NCBI GenBank assembly: GCA_964600595.1
Contig: CAZRKL010000141.1
Location: forward strand, 1-6,605
DNA from: DAIOEK01 sp964600595
Lineage (GTDB): Bacteria; Chloroflexota; Anaerolineae; Anaerolineales; Anaerolineaceae
Direction: 5' to 3'
Length of the DNA: 6,605 bases
Positions 1-6,284 of the stretch are shown here, piece by piece (the first letter of the stretch is position 1; every line of letters begins with the position of its first letter). Position numbers and translations under genes: made by a program. Under the pieces are notes generated by a model. The model was not told the origin of the DNA and made no database searches. It worked only from the letters and a program-made list of their open reading frames with translations.

Positions 1-909
1 GGTTTAGATTGCGCACCGAATTGTGAATACAAAGACCTGGTAGTTGGCTTCCTGCAGACCGGATCTGAAGGTGGCTGGCGCGCGGCGAACACCGCTTCAT
101 TTAAAGAGACCGCAGAACAACTTGGCTTGACCCTTAAATTCTACGATTCTCAGAACGACCTTGCCAAGCAGGTAGCTGGTTTCCACCAATTCATTCAGGA
201 TCCTGAAGTAAACGTGATTGTTCTTTCTGCCCTGGAAACCACCGGTTGGGAAGAAGTATTACAGGCAGCTGCTGAAGCTGGCAAAGTGGTAGTCATTCAG
301 GACCGCCGCATCGATGCACCCGATACCATGTTCGTGACCTACATTGGCGCCGACTTTGTTGAAGAAGGCCGTAAAGCAGCAGATGAAATCTGCGCTCTGC
401 TTGAGGGTAAGGAATCCAAGAATGTATGGGAATTGGTTGGCAATGTGGGTTCCTCAGCTGCAAAAGACCGTGGCCAGGGATTCCGCGAGAAAATGGAAGA
501 ATGCGGTATCACCGTAACTAACAGCCAAACCGCTAACTGGAGCATTACCGAAGGCAAGCAGGTTACAGAAGCCTGGTTGAAAGAATCCAAGGATGTTCAG
601 GCGATCTTCGGCCAGAACGACGAGATGGCTCTTGGCGCTATCGAAGCCCTCAAAGAAGCTGGTCTGGTTCCCGGCAAGGATGTTGCTGTCCTCTCCGTAG
701 ATGCCACCGCCGGTGCTTTCAAAGCCATGTTAGATGGTGACCTGAATGTTACCGTGGAATGCAATCCACTGCTTGCACCCCAGGTATACGAAGCTGCCCT
801 CAAAGCAGCCAATGGCGAGTCCCTGCCCAAGTGGGTTCCTTCACAGGAAGGCGTCTTCCGCGCGACCGATCCCAACCTGCAGGAAATTGCTGACGGACGA
901 AAATACTAA
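1..909 (+). CDS. ytfQ: Periplasmic sugar-binding protein of ABC transporter, YtfQ family (5' partial)
   Basis: This is the substrate-binding subunit of a sugar ABC importer (type I periplasmic-binding fold). It captures the sugar outside the membrane and delivers it to the YtfT/YjfF channel. The frame is open from base 1 to the TAA at 907-909, giving 302 residues; the signal peptide and start lie upstream of the window. Counting from the first codon, family landmarks are VVGF..GSEGGWRAAN (14-30, with W26 and R27), DRRID (101-105), DFVEEGRKAA near 117-126, D156/R157 in a DRGQGF motif, QNDE (205-208) and SVDAT (232-236). E. coli YtfQ, which binds galactofuranose, has closely similar motifs in the same order. 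C4 and C8 lie in a short CAPNC segment before the first strand, as in secreted Chloroflexota homologues I remember. The ytfR-ytfT-yjfF order downstream confirms the role. Sugar specificity cannot be read from sequence alone: galactofuranose, arabinose or a related furanose are all possible. Confidence 0.93.
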   Translation, partial: GLDCAPNCEYKDLVVGFLQTGSEGGWRAANTASFKETAEQLGLTLKFYDSQNDLAKQVAGFHQFIQDPEVNVIVLSALETTGWEEVLQAAAEAGKVVVIQDRRIDAPDTMFVTYIGADFVEEGRKAADEICALLEGKESKNVWELVGNVGSSAAKDRGQGFREKMEECGITVTNSQTANWSITEGKQVTEAWLKESKDVQAIFGQNDEMALGAIEALKEAGLVPGKDVAVLSVDATAGAFKAMLDGDLNVTVECNPLLAPQVYEAALKAANGESLPKWVPSQEGVFRATDPNLQEIADGRKY

Positions 910-919
910 AAATGCCTGA

Positions 920-976
920 CCAGCTTTCCAGTAACCTCACCTGATATCAAGGTTTCATCATTGTCATGAAAGCTGG
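920..976 (+). repeat. Long-range inverted repeat after ytfQ, with competing inner hairpin
   Basis: CCAGCTTTC (920-928) is perfectly complementary to GAAAGCTGG (968-976), a 9-bp stem with a 39-base loop. The loop contains the palindrome TGATATCA (942-949). TTTCAT (953-958) can instead pair with ATGAAA (966-971) around a 7-base loop, and the two pairings exclude each other. Such structure just after a binding-protein gene often protects the upstream mRNA from 3' exonucleases. No U-run follows, so it is not a canonical terminator. The pairings are directly visible; the function is inferred. Confidence 0.5.
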
Positions 977-987
977 GTTCAACTGGT

Positions 988-1014
988 GAGGAGCGGCGGA
1001 TAACGCCGCTCCTC
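988..1014 (+). promoter_or_regulatory. Strong 11-bp hairpin between ytfQ and ytfR
   Basis: GAGGAGCGGCG (988-998) and CGCCGCTCCTC (1004-1014) form a perfect 11-bp GC-rich stem around the loop GATAA (999-1003). The downstream bases (CAATCCCTCGAG) contain no U-tract, so strong intrinsic termination is unlikely. The site sits 26 bases before the ytfR start, between a gene whose product is needed in excess and the ATPase gene. A role in mRNA stabilisation or partial read-through, giving more binding protein than membrane subunits, fits the known logic of ABC sugar operons such as malE-malF. The left arm partly overlaps GGTGAGG (985-991), which can pair with CCTCACC (935-941), so an alternative fold exists. 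Confidence 0.6.
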
Positions 1015-1039
1015 CAATCCCTCGAGACGGAAGAAGCAC

Positions 1040-2563
1040 ATGCAAGATACAAATGGTACTCCTTTACTCATCTCCATGCGGGGTATGAACAAAGCCTTTC
1101 CGGGTGTTCAGGCTTTGGTAAATGTAGATTTTGACCTCAGACCCGGAGAAGTACACGCGCTGATGGGCGGGAATGGCGCCGGAAAATCCACCTTAATCAA
1201 GGTCCTTACCGGGGTGGAAAAACCAGACAGCGGCCAGATCGTACTGTTTGGGAAAGAGGTGCACGTCCGTTCACCACAACATGCTCAGAGTCTGGGCATC
1301 AGCACGGTTTACCAGGAAATAAATCTGTGTCCCAATCTGACGGTGGCAGAGAATATCCTTATCGGTCGGGAACCGATGAAGTTTGGCAGCATCGATTGGA
1401 AAAAATTGAACGAACAGGCGCGCGAAATTTTAATGCGTGTCCTCGGCATGGATATTGATGTCACGATGATGTTGGGTTCATATTCTGTCGCAATCCAGCA
1501 GATGGTGGCGATTGTCCGTGCTCTTGAAATTGAAGGCGCGGGGGTGTTGATTCTGGATGAGCCGACCTCCAGCTTATCCACGCGCGAAACCGAACAATTG
1601 CTGGATGTTATGCGCCGGCTTAAAAATGAAGGCGTTGGAATTATTTTTATTACTCATTTCATTGACCAGGTTTATCTGATATCTGACCGGGTAACAATTA
1701 TTCGCAATGGCGGCCTGGTTGGCACTTATGAAACCGCCAAACTGCCAAAAATGGAATTGATCACCAAGATGATCGGGAAAACGATCACAGTACTAGATGA
1801 GATGTCCAAAACGAAGCAACAGATTGCCCAAAAGATAGGCAGTGAACCGGTGCTTTCAGCCACTCAATTCGGATTATCCAATCAGGTGGAACCCGTTGAT
1901 CTGAAGCTACATCCGGGCGAAGTGGTCGGTCTGGCGGGATTGGTGGGCTCGGGCAGAACCGAAATTGCCGATCTGCTGTTTGGGGTTGAGACGCCTGACA
2001 GTGGCAATCTGGTCGTTTCGGGCAAGAAAGTGAATCACTTTTCACCCTATGAATCCATTAAGCGCGGTCTGGCTCTCTCACCGGAAGATCGCAAAGCCGC
2101 AGGGATTTTGGATGAACTTACAGTTCGAGAAAACATCATCCTGGCTCTTCAAGCTGGACAGGGCTGGTTTAAATTCCTCAATAAACAAAAACAGTATGAA
2201 ATTGCCGAGCGATATATGAAACTGCTGGAAATTTCCACACCATCTGCAGACCAGCAGGTTAAGAATCTGAGTGGTGGAAATCAGCAAAAAGTCATTCTTG
2301 CCCGCTGGCTGGCAACCAATCCCAAAGTGTTGATCCTGGATGAGCCAACCCGCGGTATCGATGTGGGCACGAAGGCGGATATCCAAAAGCTGGTGCTTTC
2401 ACTGGCAGAAGAAGGGATGGCTTGCGTATTCATCTCATCTGAGTTGGAAGAAGTGATGCGAACCAGTCACCGGATTGCCGTGATGAGTGACCGGAAAAAG
2501 GTGGCTGAATTTAAAGGCGATACAGAGGAACAGGTAATTATGAAGGCGATGGCAGGTGAATAA
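1040..2563 (+). CDS. ytfR: Sugar ABC transporter ATP-binding subunit with two ATPase domains, YtfR family
   Basis: This cytoplasmic ATPase drives the importer and carries two nucleotide-binding domains in 507 residues, close to the ~500 of E. coli YtfR. Domain 1 has Walker A GGNGAGKST (43-51), Q-loop Q92, a non-canonical signature GSYSVAIQQ (146-154), Walker B VLILDEP (169-175) and the H-loop histidine H206. Domain 2 has a Walker A-like GLVGSGRT (300-307) with R306 in place of lysine, a canonical LSGGNQQK signature (410-417), Walker B VLILDEP (430-436) and serine (ISSELEE) where the H-loop histidine would be. The SYSVAIQQ signature and a THF.DQVY segment after the first domain match my memory of YtfR rather than RbsA, MglA or XylG. 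The ATG at 1040 follows GGAAG (1029-1033) with 6-base spacing. The stop TAA shares its last base with the ytfT ATG, so translation of the two is probably coupled. Confidence 0.95.
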   Translation: MQDTNGTPLLISMRGMNKAFPGVQALVNVDFDLRPGEVHALMGGNGAGKSTLIKVLTGVEKPDSGQIVLFGKEVHVRSPQHAQSLGISTVYQEINLCPNLTVAENILIGREPMKFGSIDWKKLNEQAREILMRVLGMDIDVTMMLGSYSVAIQQMVAIVRALEIEGAGVLILDEPTSSLSTRETEQLLDVMRRLKNEGVGIIFITHFIDQVYLISDRVTIIRNGGLVGTYETAKLPKMELITKMIGKTITVLDEMSKTKQQIAQKIGSEPVLSATQFGLSNQVEPVDLKLHPGEVVGLAGLVGSGRTEIADLLFGVETPDSGNLVVSGKKVNHFSPYESIKRGLALSPEDRKAAGILDELTVRENIILALQAGQGWFKFLNKQKQYEIAERYMKLLEISTPSADQQVKNLSGGNQQKVILARWLATNPKVLILDEPTRGIDVGTKADIQKLVLSLAEEGMACVFISSELEEVMRTSHRIAVMSDRKKVAEFKGDTEEQVIMKAMAGE

Positions 2564-3642
2564 TGGCGCTATCCAAATCTCCCGACTCTATGCGAAGAAT
2601 AACTGAAAGCAAGCTGTTCTTCCCTCTCTTAACACTGGCGATCATTTTGATTCTGGATGCTGTTCTGGTGCCAAATTTTTTTGCCATCCAGGTCAGAGAT
2701 GGTAACCTGTACGGCAGTATTATTGATATTTTCCGGAACGCATCCACGGTAATGCTGCTCGCCCTGGGTATGACACTGGTGATCGCCACTGGTGGAGTAG
2801 ACCTCTCGGTTGGCGCGGTTATGGCAATCGCGGCATCTGTTGCAGCAGTAATGATGAATCCGGTGATCATTGGTCTGGAATTGCCTCCCGACCTGATGAA
2901 GTTTATCAATGATCCGAACTTCACATATTCTCCCCTGTGGGAAGTAATCCTGGTTACCCTGATTGTGGCAACAATTTGCGGCTTGTGGAATGGGATCCTG
3001 GTAGCTTATGTGAAAATCCAGCCGATGGTTGCCACGTTAATTTTGATGATTGCCGGCCGCGGTATTGCCCAGCTCATCACCAACGGTGTGCGCATTCAGA
3101 TCTTTTACCAGCCGTTTGCATTTCTGGGGCAGGGTTGGATCGTTCTTCCGTTCTCTCTGTATATTGTTGCTTTCATGTTTGCCGTGATCTGGCTGCTGAC
3201 CCGCCGGACAGCCATTGGCTTGTTTATCGAATCAGTGGGCATCAATGCAAAATCCAGCCTCTTCAGTGGAATCGATGAGAAGAAGATCAAAATGCTGGCG
3301 TATGCAATCTGCGGTTTTTGTGCAGGGATCGCTGGTTTGGTTGCCAGCGCCAATATTAAAACATCAGATGCCAACAATATCGGTTTGGGATTGGAATTGG
3401 ATGCAATTCTGGCGGTGGTAATTGGCGGCACAGTGATGGGCGCCGGTGGAAGATTTTCATTGCTGGCGAGCCTGTTGGGCGCGGTCGTAATTCAAGCGAT
3501 CACAACATCTATGTATGCTATCGGGGTACCAGCATTCGCGCTGCAAGCGATTAAAGGTGTGTTCGTGATTGTCATCATTCTCCTCTACTCAGAGCAGGTC
3601 CGCAGTTTCATTCGCAGGATTACTGCGCCGAAAGGGGCTTAG
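2563..3642 (+). CDS. ytfT: Sugar ABC transporter permease, YtfT family
   Basis: This is one of the two membrane subunits forming the sugar channel (BPD_transp_2/RbsC-like family), expected to pair with YjfF and dock on YtfR. The 359-residue product is very hydrophobic with about ten likely membrane segments. Diagnostic stretches are GMTLVIATGGVDLSVGAVMA near 68-87, GLWNGILVAYVKIQPMVATL near 143-162, and ELDAILAVVIGGTVMGAGGR near 281-300; E. coli YtfT has nearly the same sequences. The protein is about 18 residues longer than E. coli YtfT (341), and part of this lies in a polar stretch at ~97-125 (ELPPDLMKFINDPNFTYSP) between membrane segments. The start overlaps the ytfR stop in TAATG, with AGGTGA (2554-2559) as a weak, close ribosome site, which fits translational coupling. 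It ends 2 bases before yjfF. Confidence 0.94.
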   Translation: MALSKSPDSMRRITESKLFFPLLTLAIILILDAVLVPNFFAIQVRDGNLYGSIIDIFRNASTVMLLALGMTLVIATGGVDLSVGAVMAIAASVAAVMMNPVIIGLELPPDLMKFINDPNFTYSPLWEVILVTLIVATICGLWNGILVAYVKIQPMVATLILMIAGRGIAQLITNGVRIQIFYQPFAFLGQGWIVLPFSLYIVAFMFAVIWLLTRRTAIGLFIESVGINAKSSLFSGIDEKKIKMLAYAICGFCAGIAGLVASANIKTSDANNIGLGLELDAILAVVIGGTVMGAGGRFSLLASLLGAVVIQAITTSMYAIGVPAFALQAIKGVFVIVIILLYSEQVRSFIRRITAPKGA

Positions 3643-3644
3643 CC

Positions 3645-5219
3645 ATGTGGCAGAAGGTAACCGGTTTTATCTCCAGGAATCGTAGATTTATTCCCCTTGC
3701 GGCGACAGCATTTTTGGGTATCACTGCCTATCTGGTGGGAGCTATCTTCTATCCGGGAATGAGGGATCTTCAGGTATTTCTCAATATATTCCGCAACAAT
3801 TCGTATCTCATGATCAGCGCCGTCGGGATGACATTTGTGATTCTTTCTGGTGGAATTGATCTCAGCGTGAGTGGTGTGGTCGCTTTAACTACAGTCTCCA
3901 CCGCAGCATTAATCCGCGCGGGGTGGGATCCCTGGCTTGTCATTGTCCTGATGTTGTTTATGGGAATGGCGCTCGGGGCAGTCATGGGTGGATTTGTGGC
4001 TTTCCTTAAAGTTCAACCTTTCATCGCCACCCTTGCCGGCATGTGGTTCGCACGCGGGATGTGTTTCTTCATCAGCGATGATGCGATCTCCATCAGCCAC
4101 CCGATATACACTCTTCTGGGTCAGACCAAAATCTTGATACCGGGTCTGGCTGAACTGGCGTGGGCACAGGATCGCCAGGCACCCTTTGTATCCATCGCGG
4201 TAGTGGTTTCAATCATAATCATCCTTGTGGGGATTTATGTCGCCCACTTCACCCGCTTTGGTCGGAATGTATACGCGGTTGGCGGGAATGAACAGTCTGC
4301 CCGCCTGATGGGTTTACCTGTAAATGTCACCAAAGTGTTGGTTTATACCATCAGTGGTTTTTGCTCTGGCTTGGCGGGCGTGGTACTCAGCATTTTCGTG
4401 CTTTCCGGGCATGGTTTGTACGCCTCCGGGTATGAAATGGATGTGATCGCTTCAGTAGTGATGGGCGGTACCATGCTCACCGGCGGCGCCGGGTATGTTT
4501 TTGGCACACCCTTTGGCGTTCTCATCCTGGGAATAACCCAGACCCTGATCCAATTCAATGGATCGCTCAGCTCCTGGTGGACCAAAATTGTCATCGGCAT
4601 GCTGACACTTATGTTTATTGGTGTCCAGAGTGTTATTGCTTCCCGTAAGGGCGGAAAGCGGACTTCATCCAACACCGCTGAAAAACGCCGCAAAAGGTGG
4701 ATCTACGCTGGAGCTGCGGCATTGGTTCTGGCTGTCCTGGGATTTTCTCTCCTCTCACGCCCAGCAGGGAATGCTTCAATGAATGGTACTCCCGGCAAAG
4801 AAAAATGCACGTTGCAGCCTTACCGCCAGGATCTGGCAACAGCCAAGCTGGAAGAAGGTGCGGTGATGGTCTACGAAAGAAACGGTGGACCCAATTGTAT
4901 TGATGAAATCTTCGCATTTTATCCAGACGGACGAATCGTTGGCGATGATGGCGAGATTGTGGTGGAAAAAGAGGTTTCTACCGAAGAGCTGAATCTGTTG
5001 ATTTCCAGAATTACCGACCTGGGCTGGTTCACAGATGAGTTATATGATACCTGGCATACACCCTGTGGTCAGTGCTACGGCTATTATTTGACACTGTCGA
5101 GTGATGGTGAACAAAAGACAGTGAAGGGTGTGGATGGCGGTACAGATGCTCCTGCGGTCTATTGGCAGATTATTTCACTGGTCAAGGGCATGGTGCCCAA
5201 GTTTATTCCAGTGCAATGA
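3645..5219 (+). CDS. yjfF: Sugar ABC transporter permease, YjfF family, fused to an extra membrane helix and outward-facing domain
   Basis: Residues 1 to ~330 are a YjfF-type permease, the partner of YtfT in the channel. Marks are GMTFVILSGGIDLSVSGVVA near 61-80, FIATLAGMWFARGM near 126-139, HFTRFGRNVYAVGGNEQSARLMG near 201-223, and a late SSWWTKIVIGML near 307-318 that is also present in E. coli YjfF. E. coli YjfF stops at 331 residues; this protein has 524. The extension consists of a basic linker (~333-350, rich in R and K), a membrane helix (~351-369, IYAGAAALVLAVLGFSLL) and a soluble domain (370-524). The basic linker implies cytoplasmic placement, so the terminal domain should face outward. 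The frame is uninterrupted, and no ATG, GTG or TTG lies between the permease end and the added helix, so a separate gene is unlikely. The start follows AAAGGGG (3631-3637) inside the ytfT end. The permease call is firm; the role of the extension is unknown. Confidence 0.93.
   Translation: MWQKVTGFISRNRRFIPLAATAFLGITAYLVGAIFYPGMRDLQVFLNIFRNNSYLMISAVGMTFVILSGGIDLSVSGVVALTTVSTAALIRAGWDPWLVIVLMLFMGMALGAVMGGFVAFLKVQPFIATLAGMWFARGMCFFISDDAISISHPIYTLLGQTKILIPGLAELAWAQDRQAPFVSIAVVVSIIIILVGIYVAHFTRFGRNVYAVGGNEQSARLMGLPVNVTKVLVYTISGFCSGLAGVVLSIFVLSGHGLYASGYEMDVIASVVMGGTMLTGGAGYVFGTPFGVLILGITQTLIQFNGSLSSWWTKIVIGMLTLMFIGVQSVIASRKGGKRTSSNTAEKRRKRWIYAGAAALVLAVLGFSLLSRPAGNASMNGTPGKEKCTLQPYRQDLATAKLEEGAVMVYERNGGPNCIDEIFAFYPDGRIVGDDGEIVVEKEVSTEELNLLISRITDLGWFTDELYDTWHTPCGQCYGYYLTLSSDGEQKTVKGVDGGTDAPAVYWQIISLVKGMVPKFIPVQ
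4752..5216 (+). other. Extracytoplasmic C-terminal domain of the YjfF fusion (residues 370-524), four cysteines
   Basis: This domain of about 155 residues follows the added membrane helix and is not part of any YjfF I know. After a flexible G/N/S/P-rich segment (~370-386) comes an alternating alpha/beta-like pattern: VMVYERNGG, FAFYPDGRIVGDDGE, a predicted helix STEELNLLISRITDLGWF, then YGYYLTLSSDGEQKTVKGVDGG and a final helix. Cysteines are C388, C418, C474 and C477, the last two in a CGQC motif. The 'pattern of strand, x-x-DGR, helix ending in GWF, strand with x-DG-x' recalls small secreted domains of unknown function such as the DUF6438 type, but I could not compare them and make no assignment. 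In an oxidising location the cysteines could form two disulfides or bind a metal. Confidence 0.6.
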
Positions 5220-5244
5220 CAGACAGGGATTGATTGGATTTGGT

Positions 5245-5250
5245 GAGGAG
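5245..5250 (+). promoter_or_regulatory. Ribosome binding site of the lipoprotein gene
   Basis: GAGGAG sits 8 bases before the ATG at 5259, the strongest Shine-Dalgarno match in the window. It lies in the 39-base gap after the yjfF stop and supports independent, efficient translation initiation of the lipoprotein gene on the shared transcript. Confidence 0.75.
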
Positions 5251-5258
5251 AAACATAG

Positions 5259-6185
5259 ATGCGTATTCGTAAGGCTTTGATTATTATTCCGCTAATTGTT
5301 AATTTTGTGATCTCTGCCTGTGTATATGTGGTCCTTCCGCCGGGTTTGGATCTGAGCGCCGCAAAATCAGCTGGAGATTGGAATGCGGTGGTGGCAGGAA
5401 TAAGCCAGACAGCTGCAGGTGACTTGCATTTGGATATCACCATACGCAACGGCACCGGGGCTTGGAGCGCAATGAAAGCGGTTGAAGAAAAACCGGCTAT
5501 CATAACCACCATAGACGGAGAAACATCGAATTGCGATACTGTGATTGTTGGAACGGGCGGGCACAGGCTTGCTCCCGGCTTCCAGATGCGGGGATACACA
5601 GGTGGAACCAAATCGAAACCTGAAACGCAACTCTTATATGTAGAGTGCGCCGGTGTAACCATTGACACTGCCTCGGAACTGGCGATAGATTACATCGCAT
5701 TTAGCGGAGATCTGGATTACTACCACCAGGATGACGGATCTACCTCGGGAACTATAAAGCTGGAATTGGAAAAAGTCGAGGAGGGCATAACCTACCCCGT
5801 ATTTGATGAAAAAGAAGTAGAAGAATTGATCCAACCATCCGATACAGCCATACCGGCATTGAGTGACAATGTCATCAAGATGGTGAACCTGCAGCGGACC
5901 GACGAAGGATTTGAATTCACTTGGGAGAACAGCAATCCCACCGAGTTCCCACTCAAAATCCACATCGGAAATCCTCCGGTAATCGGGAGTGACGGAATTA
6001 TCTATGGTTATTACCAGGTTATGGATCTGGCTACCACACCACTGACCCCATCTGGCGGGAAAGTGGAGTGGAGTACCAAAACCTCTGTTCCACCTGATGT
6101 AAGCAATTGCTTTATTCTTATGAGCGTGGAATCAAAAAATATGCGTCTGTACGTAAACACACTGCTGGATATAAGGGACAGGTGA
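5259..6185 (+). CDS. Predicted secreted lipoprotein of unknown function
   Basis: The 308-residue product starts with a lipoprotein signal: basic MRIRK, a hydrophobic core (residues 6-18) and the lipobox ISAC ending at C21. Cleavage before C21 would leave a lipid-anchored protein on the outer face of the membrane. I do not recognise a family. The mature part looks beta-rich, with alternating hydrophobic strands, many G/T/S/D turns and few helices except near 190-196 (EKEVEELIQ). It seems to have two halves: ~37-180, with the segment DLHLDITIRNGTGAW, and ~205-308, with GFEFTWENSNPTEFPLKI. Both halves have a strand followed by an N-rich turn, as in Ig-like or DUF4352-type sandwiches. Remaining cysteines are C92, C130 and C284. 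It lies between the transporter and the kinase on the same strand, so it probably belongs to the sugar operon. A carbohydrate-binding or transporter-accessory role is possible but is an inference from position only. Confidence 0.85.
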   Translation: MRIRKALIIIPLIVNFVISACVYVVLPPGLDLSAAKSAGDWNAVVAGISQTAAGDLHLDITIRNGTGAWSAMKAVEEKPAIITTIDGETSNCDTVIVGTGGHRLAPGFQMRGYTGGTKSKPETQLLYVECAGVTIDTASELAIDYIAFSGDLDYYHQDDGSTSGTIKLELEKVEEGITYPVFDEKEVEELIQPSDTAIPALSDNVIKMVNLQRTDEGFEFTWENSNPTEFPLKIHIGNPPVIGSDGIIYGYYQVMDLATTPLTPSGGKVEWSTKTSVPPDVSNCFILMSVESKNMRLYVNTLLDIRDR

Positions 6186-6284
6186 ACAAAAAAGACATGG
6201 GGAGTGATGTTACAGTTAGCAAAACAGGAATCATATTCTGAGGTTCTGATAGGATTTACGGGTTCAATTTACCGGGAGATGAAT
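6186..6284 (+). other. Spacer between lipoprotein and kinase; frame stays open
   Basis: The 99 bases after the lipoprotein TGA hold no hairpin terminator that I can see. The frame is the same as that of both the lipoprotein and the kinase, and it has no further stop, so an ATG at 6207 (preceded by GGGGAG 2 bases away) or one at 6279 could give kinase starts 26 or 2 codons longer than 6285. No convincing promoter is visible, which suggests the kinase is co-transcribed with the upstream genes. Confidence 0.5.
6274..6278 (+). promoter_or_regulatory. Ribosome binding site deciding the kinase start
   Basis: GGGAG lies directly before the ATG at 6279 (no spacer) and 6 bases before the ATG at 6285. 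The second spacing is normal for initiation, so 6285 is preferred. The start that results also leaves about 19 residues before the first conserved LGIELGST motif, as expected for this kinase group. Confidence 0.6.

Noticed and set aside
127..129. TTG as start codon of the first gene
   Set aside because: The frame is open to base 1 and the upstream codons encode conserved family sequence (VVGF, GSEGGWR), so the gene begins outside the window and the TTG is internal.
988..1025. Rho-independent terminator after the binding-protein gene
   Set aside because: The hairpin is strong, but the following bases are CAATCCCTCG with no U-tract, and the next gene on the same strand belongs to the same transporter.
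2538..2924. Minus-strand open frame of 128 codons across the ytfR/ytfT junction
   Set aside because: It lies opposite two well-supported genes and spans their overlap, with no recognisable family and no ribosome site evident.
4679..4681. Frameshift joining a normal-length YjfF to a separate downstream gene
   Set aside because: A TGA in the next frame at 4679-4681 could end the permease, but the downstream part has no ATG, GTG or TTG start before its membrane helix and no ribosome site, so a natural fusion is the simpler reading.
4697..4917. Overlapping open frames on both strands across the yjfF extension
   Set aside because: They lack ribosome sites and show low-complexity or cysteine/proline/arginine-rich products with no recognisable pattern; they are shadows of the yjfF frame, which is continuous and well structured here.
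6210..6239. Possible promoter before the kinase (TTACAG, then TATTCT)
   Set aside because: The -35 box matches the consensus at only about half its positions and such pairs arise by chance in AT-rich gaps; co-transcription from upstream explains the gene better.
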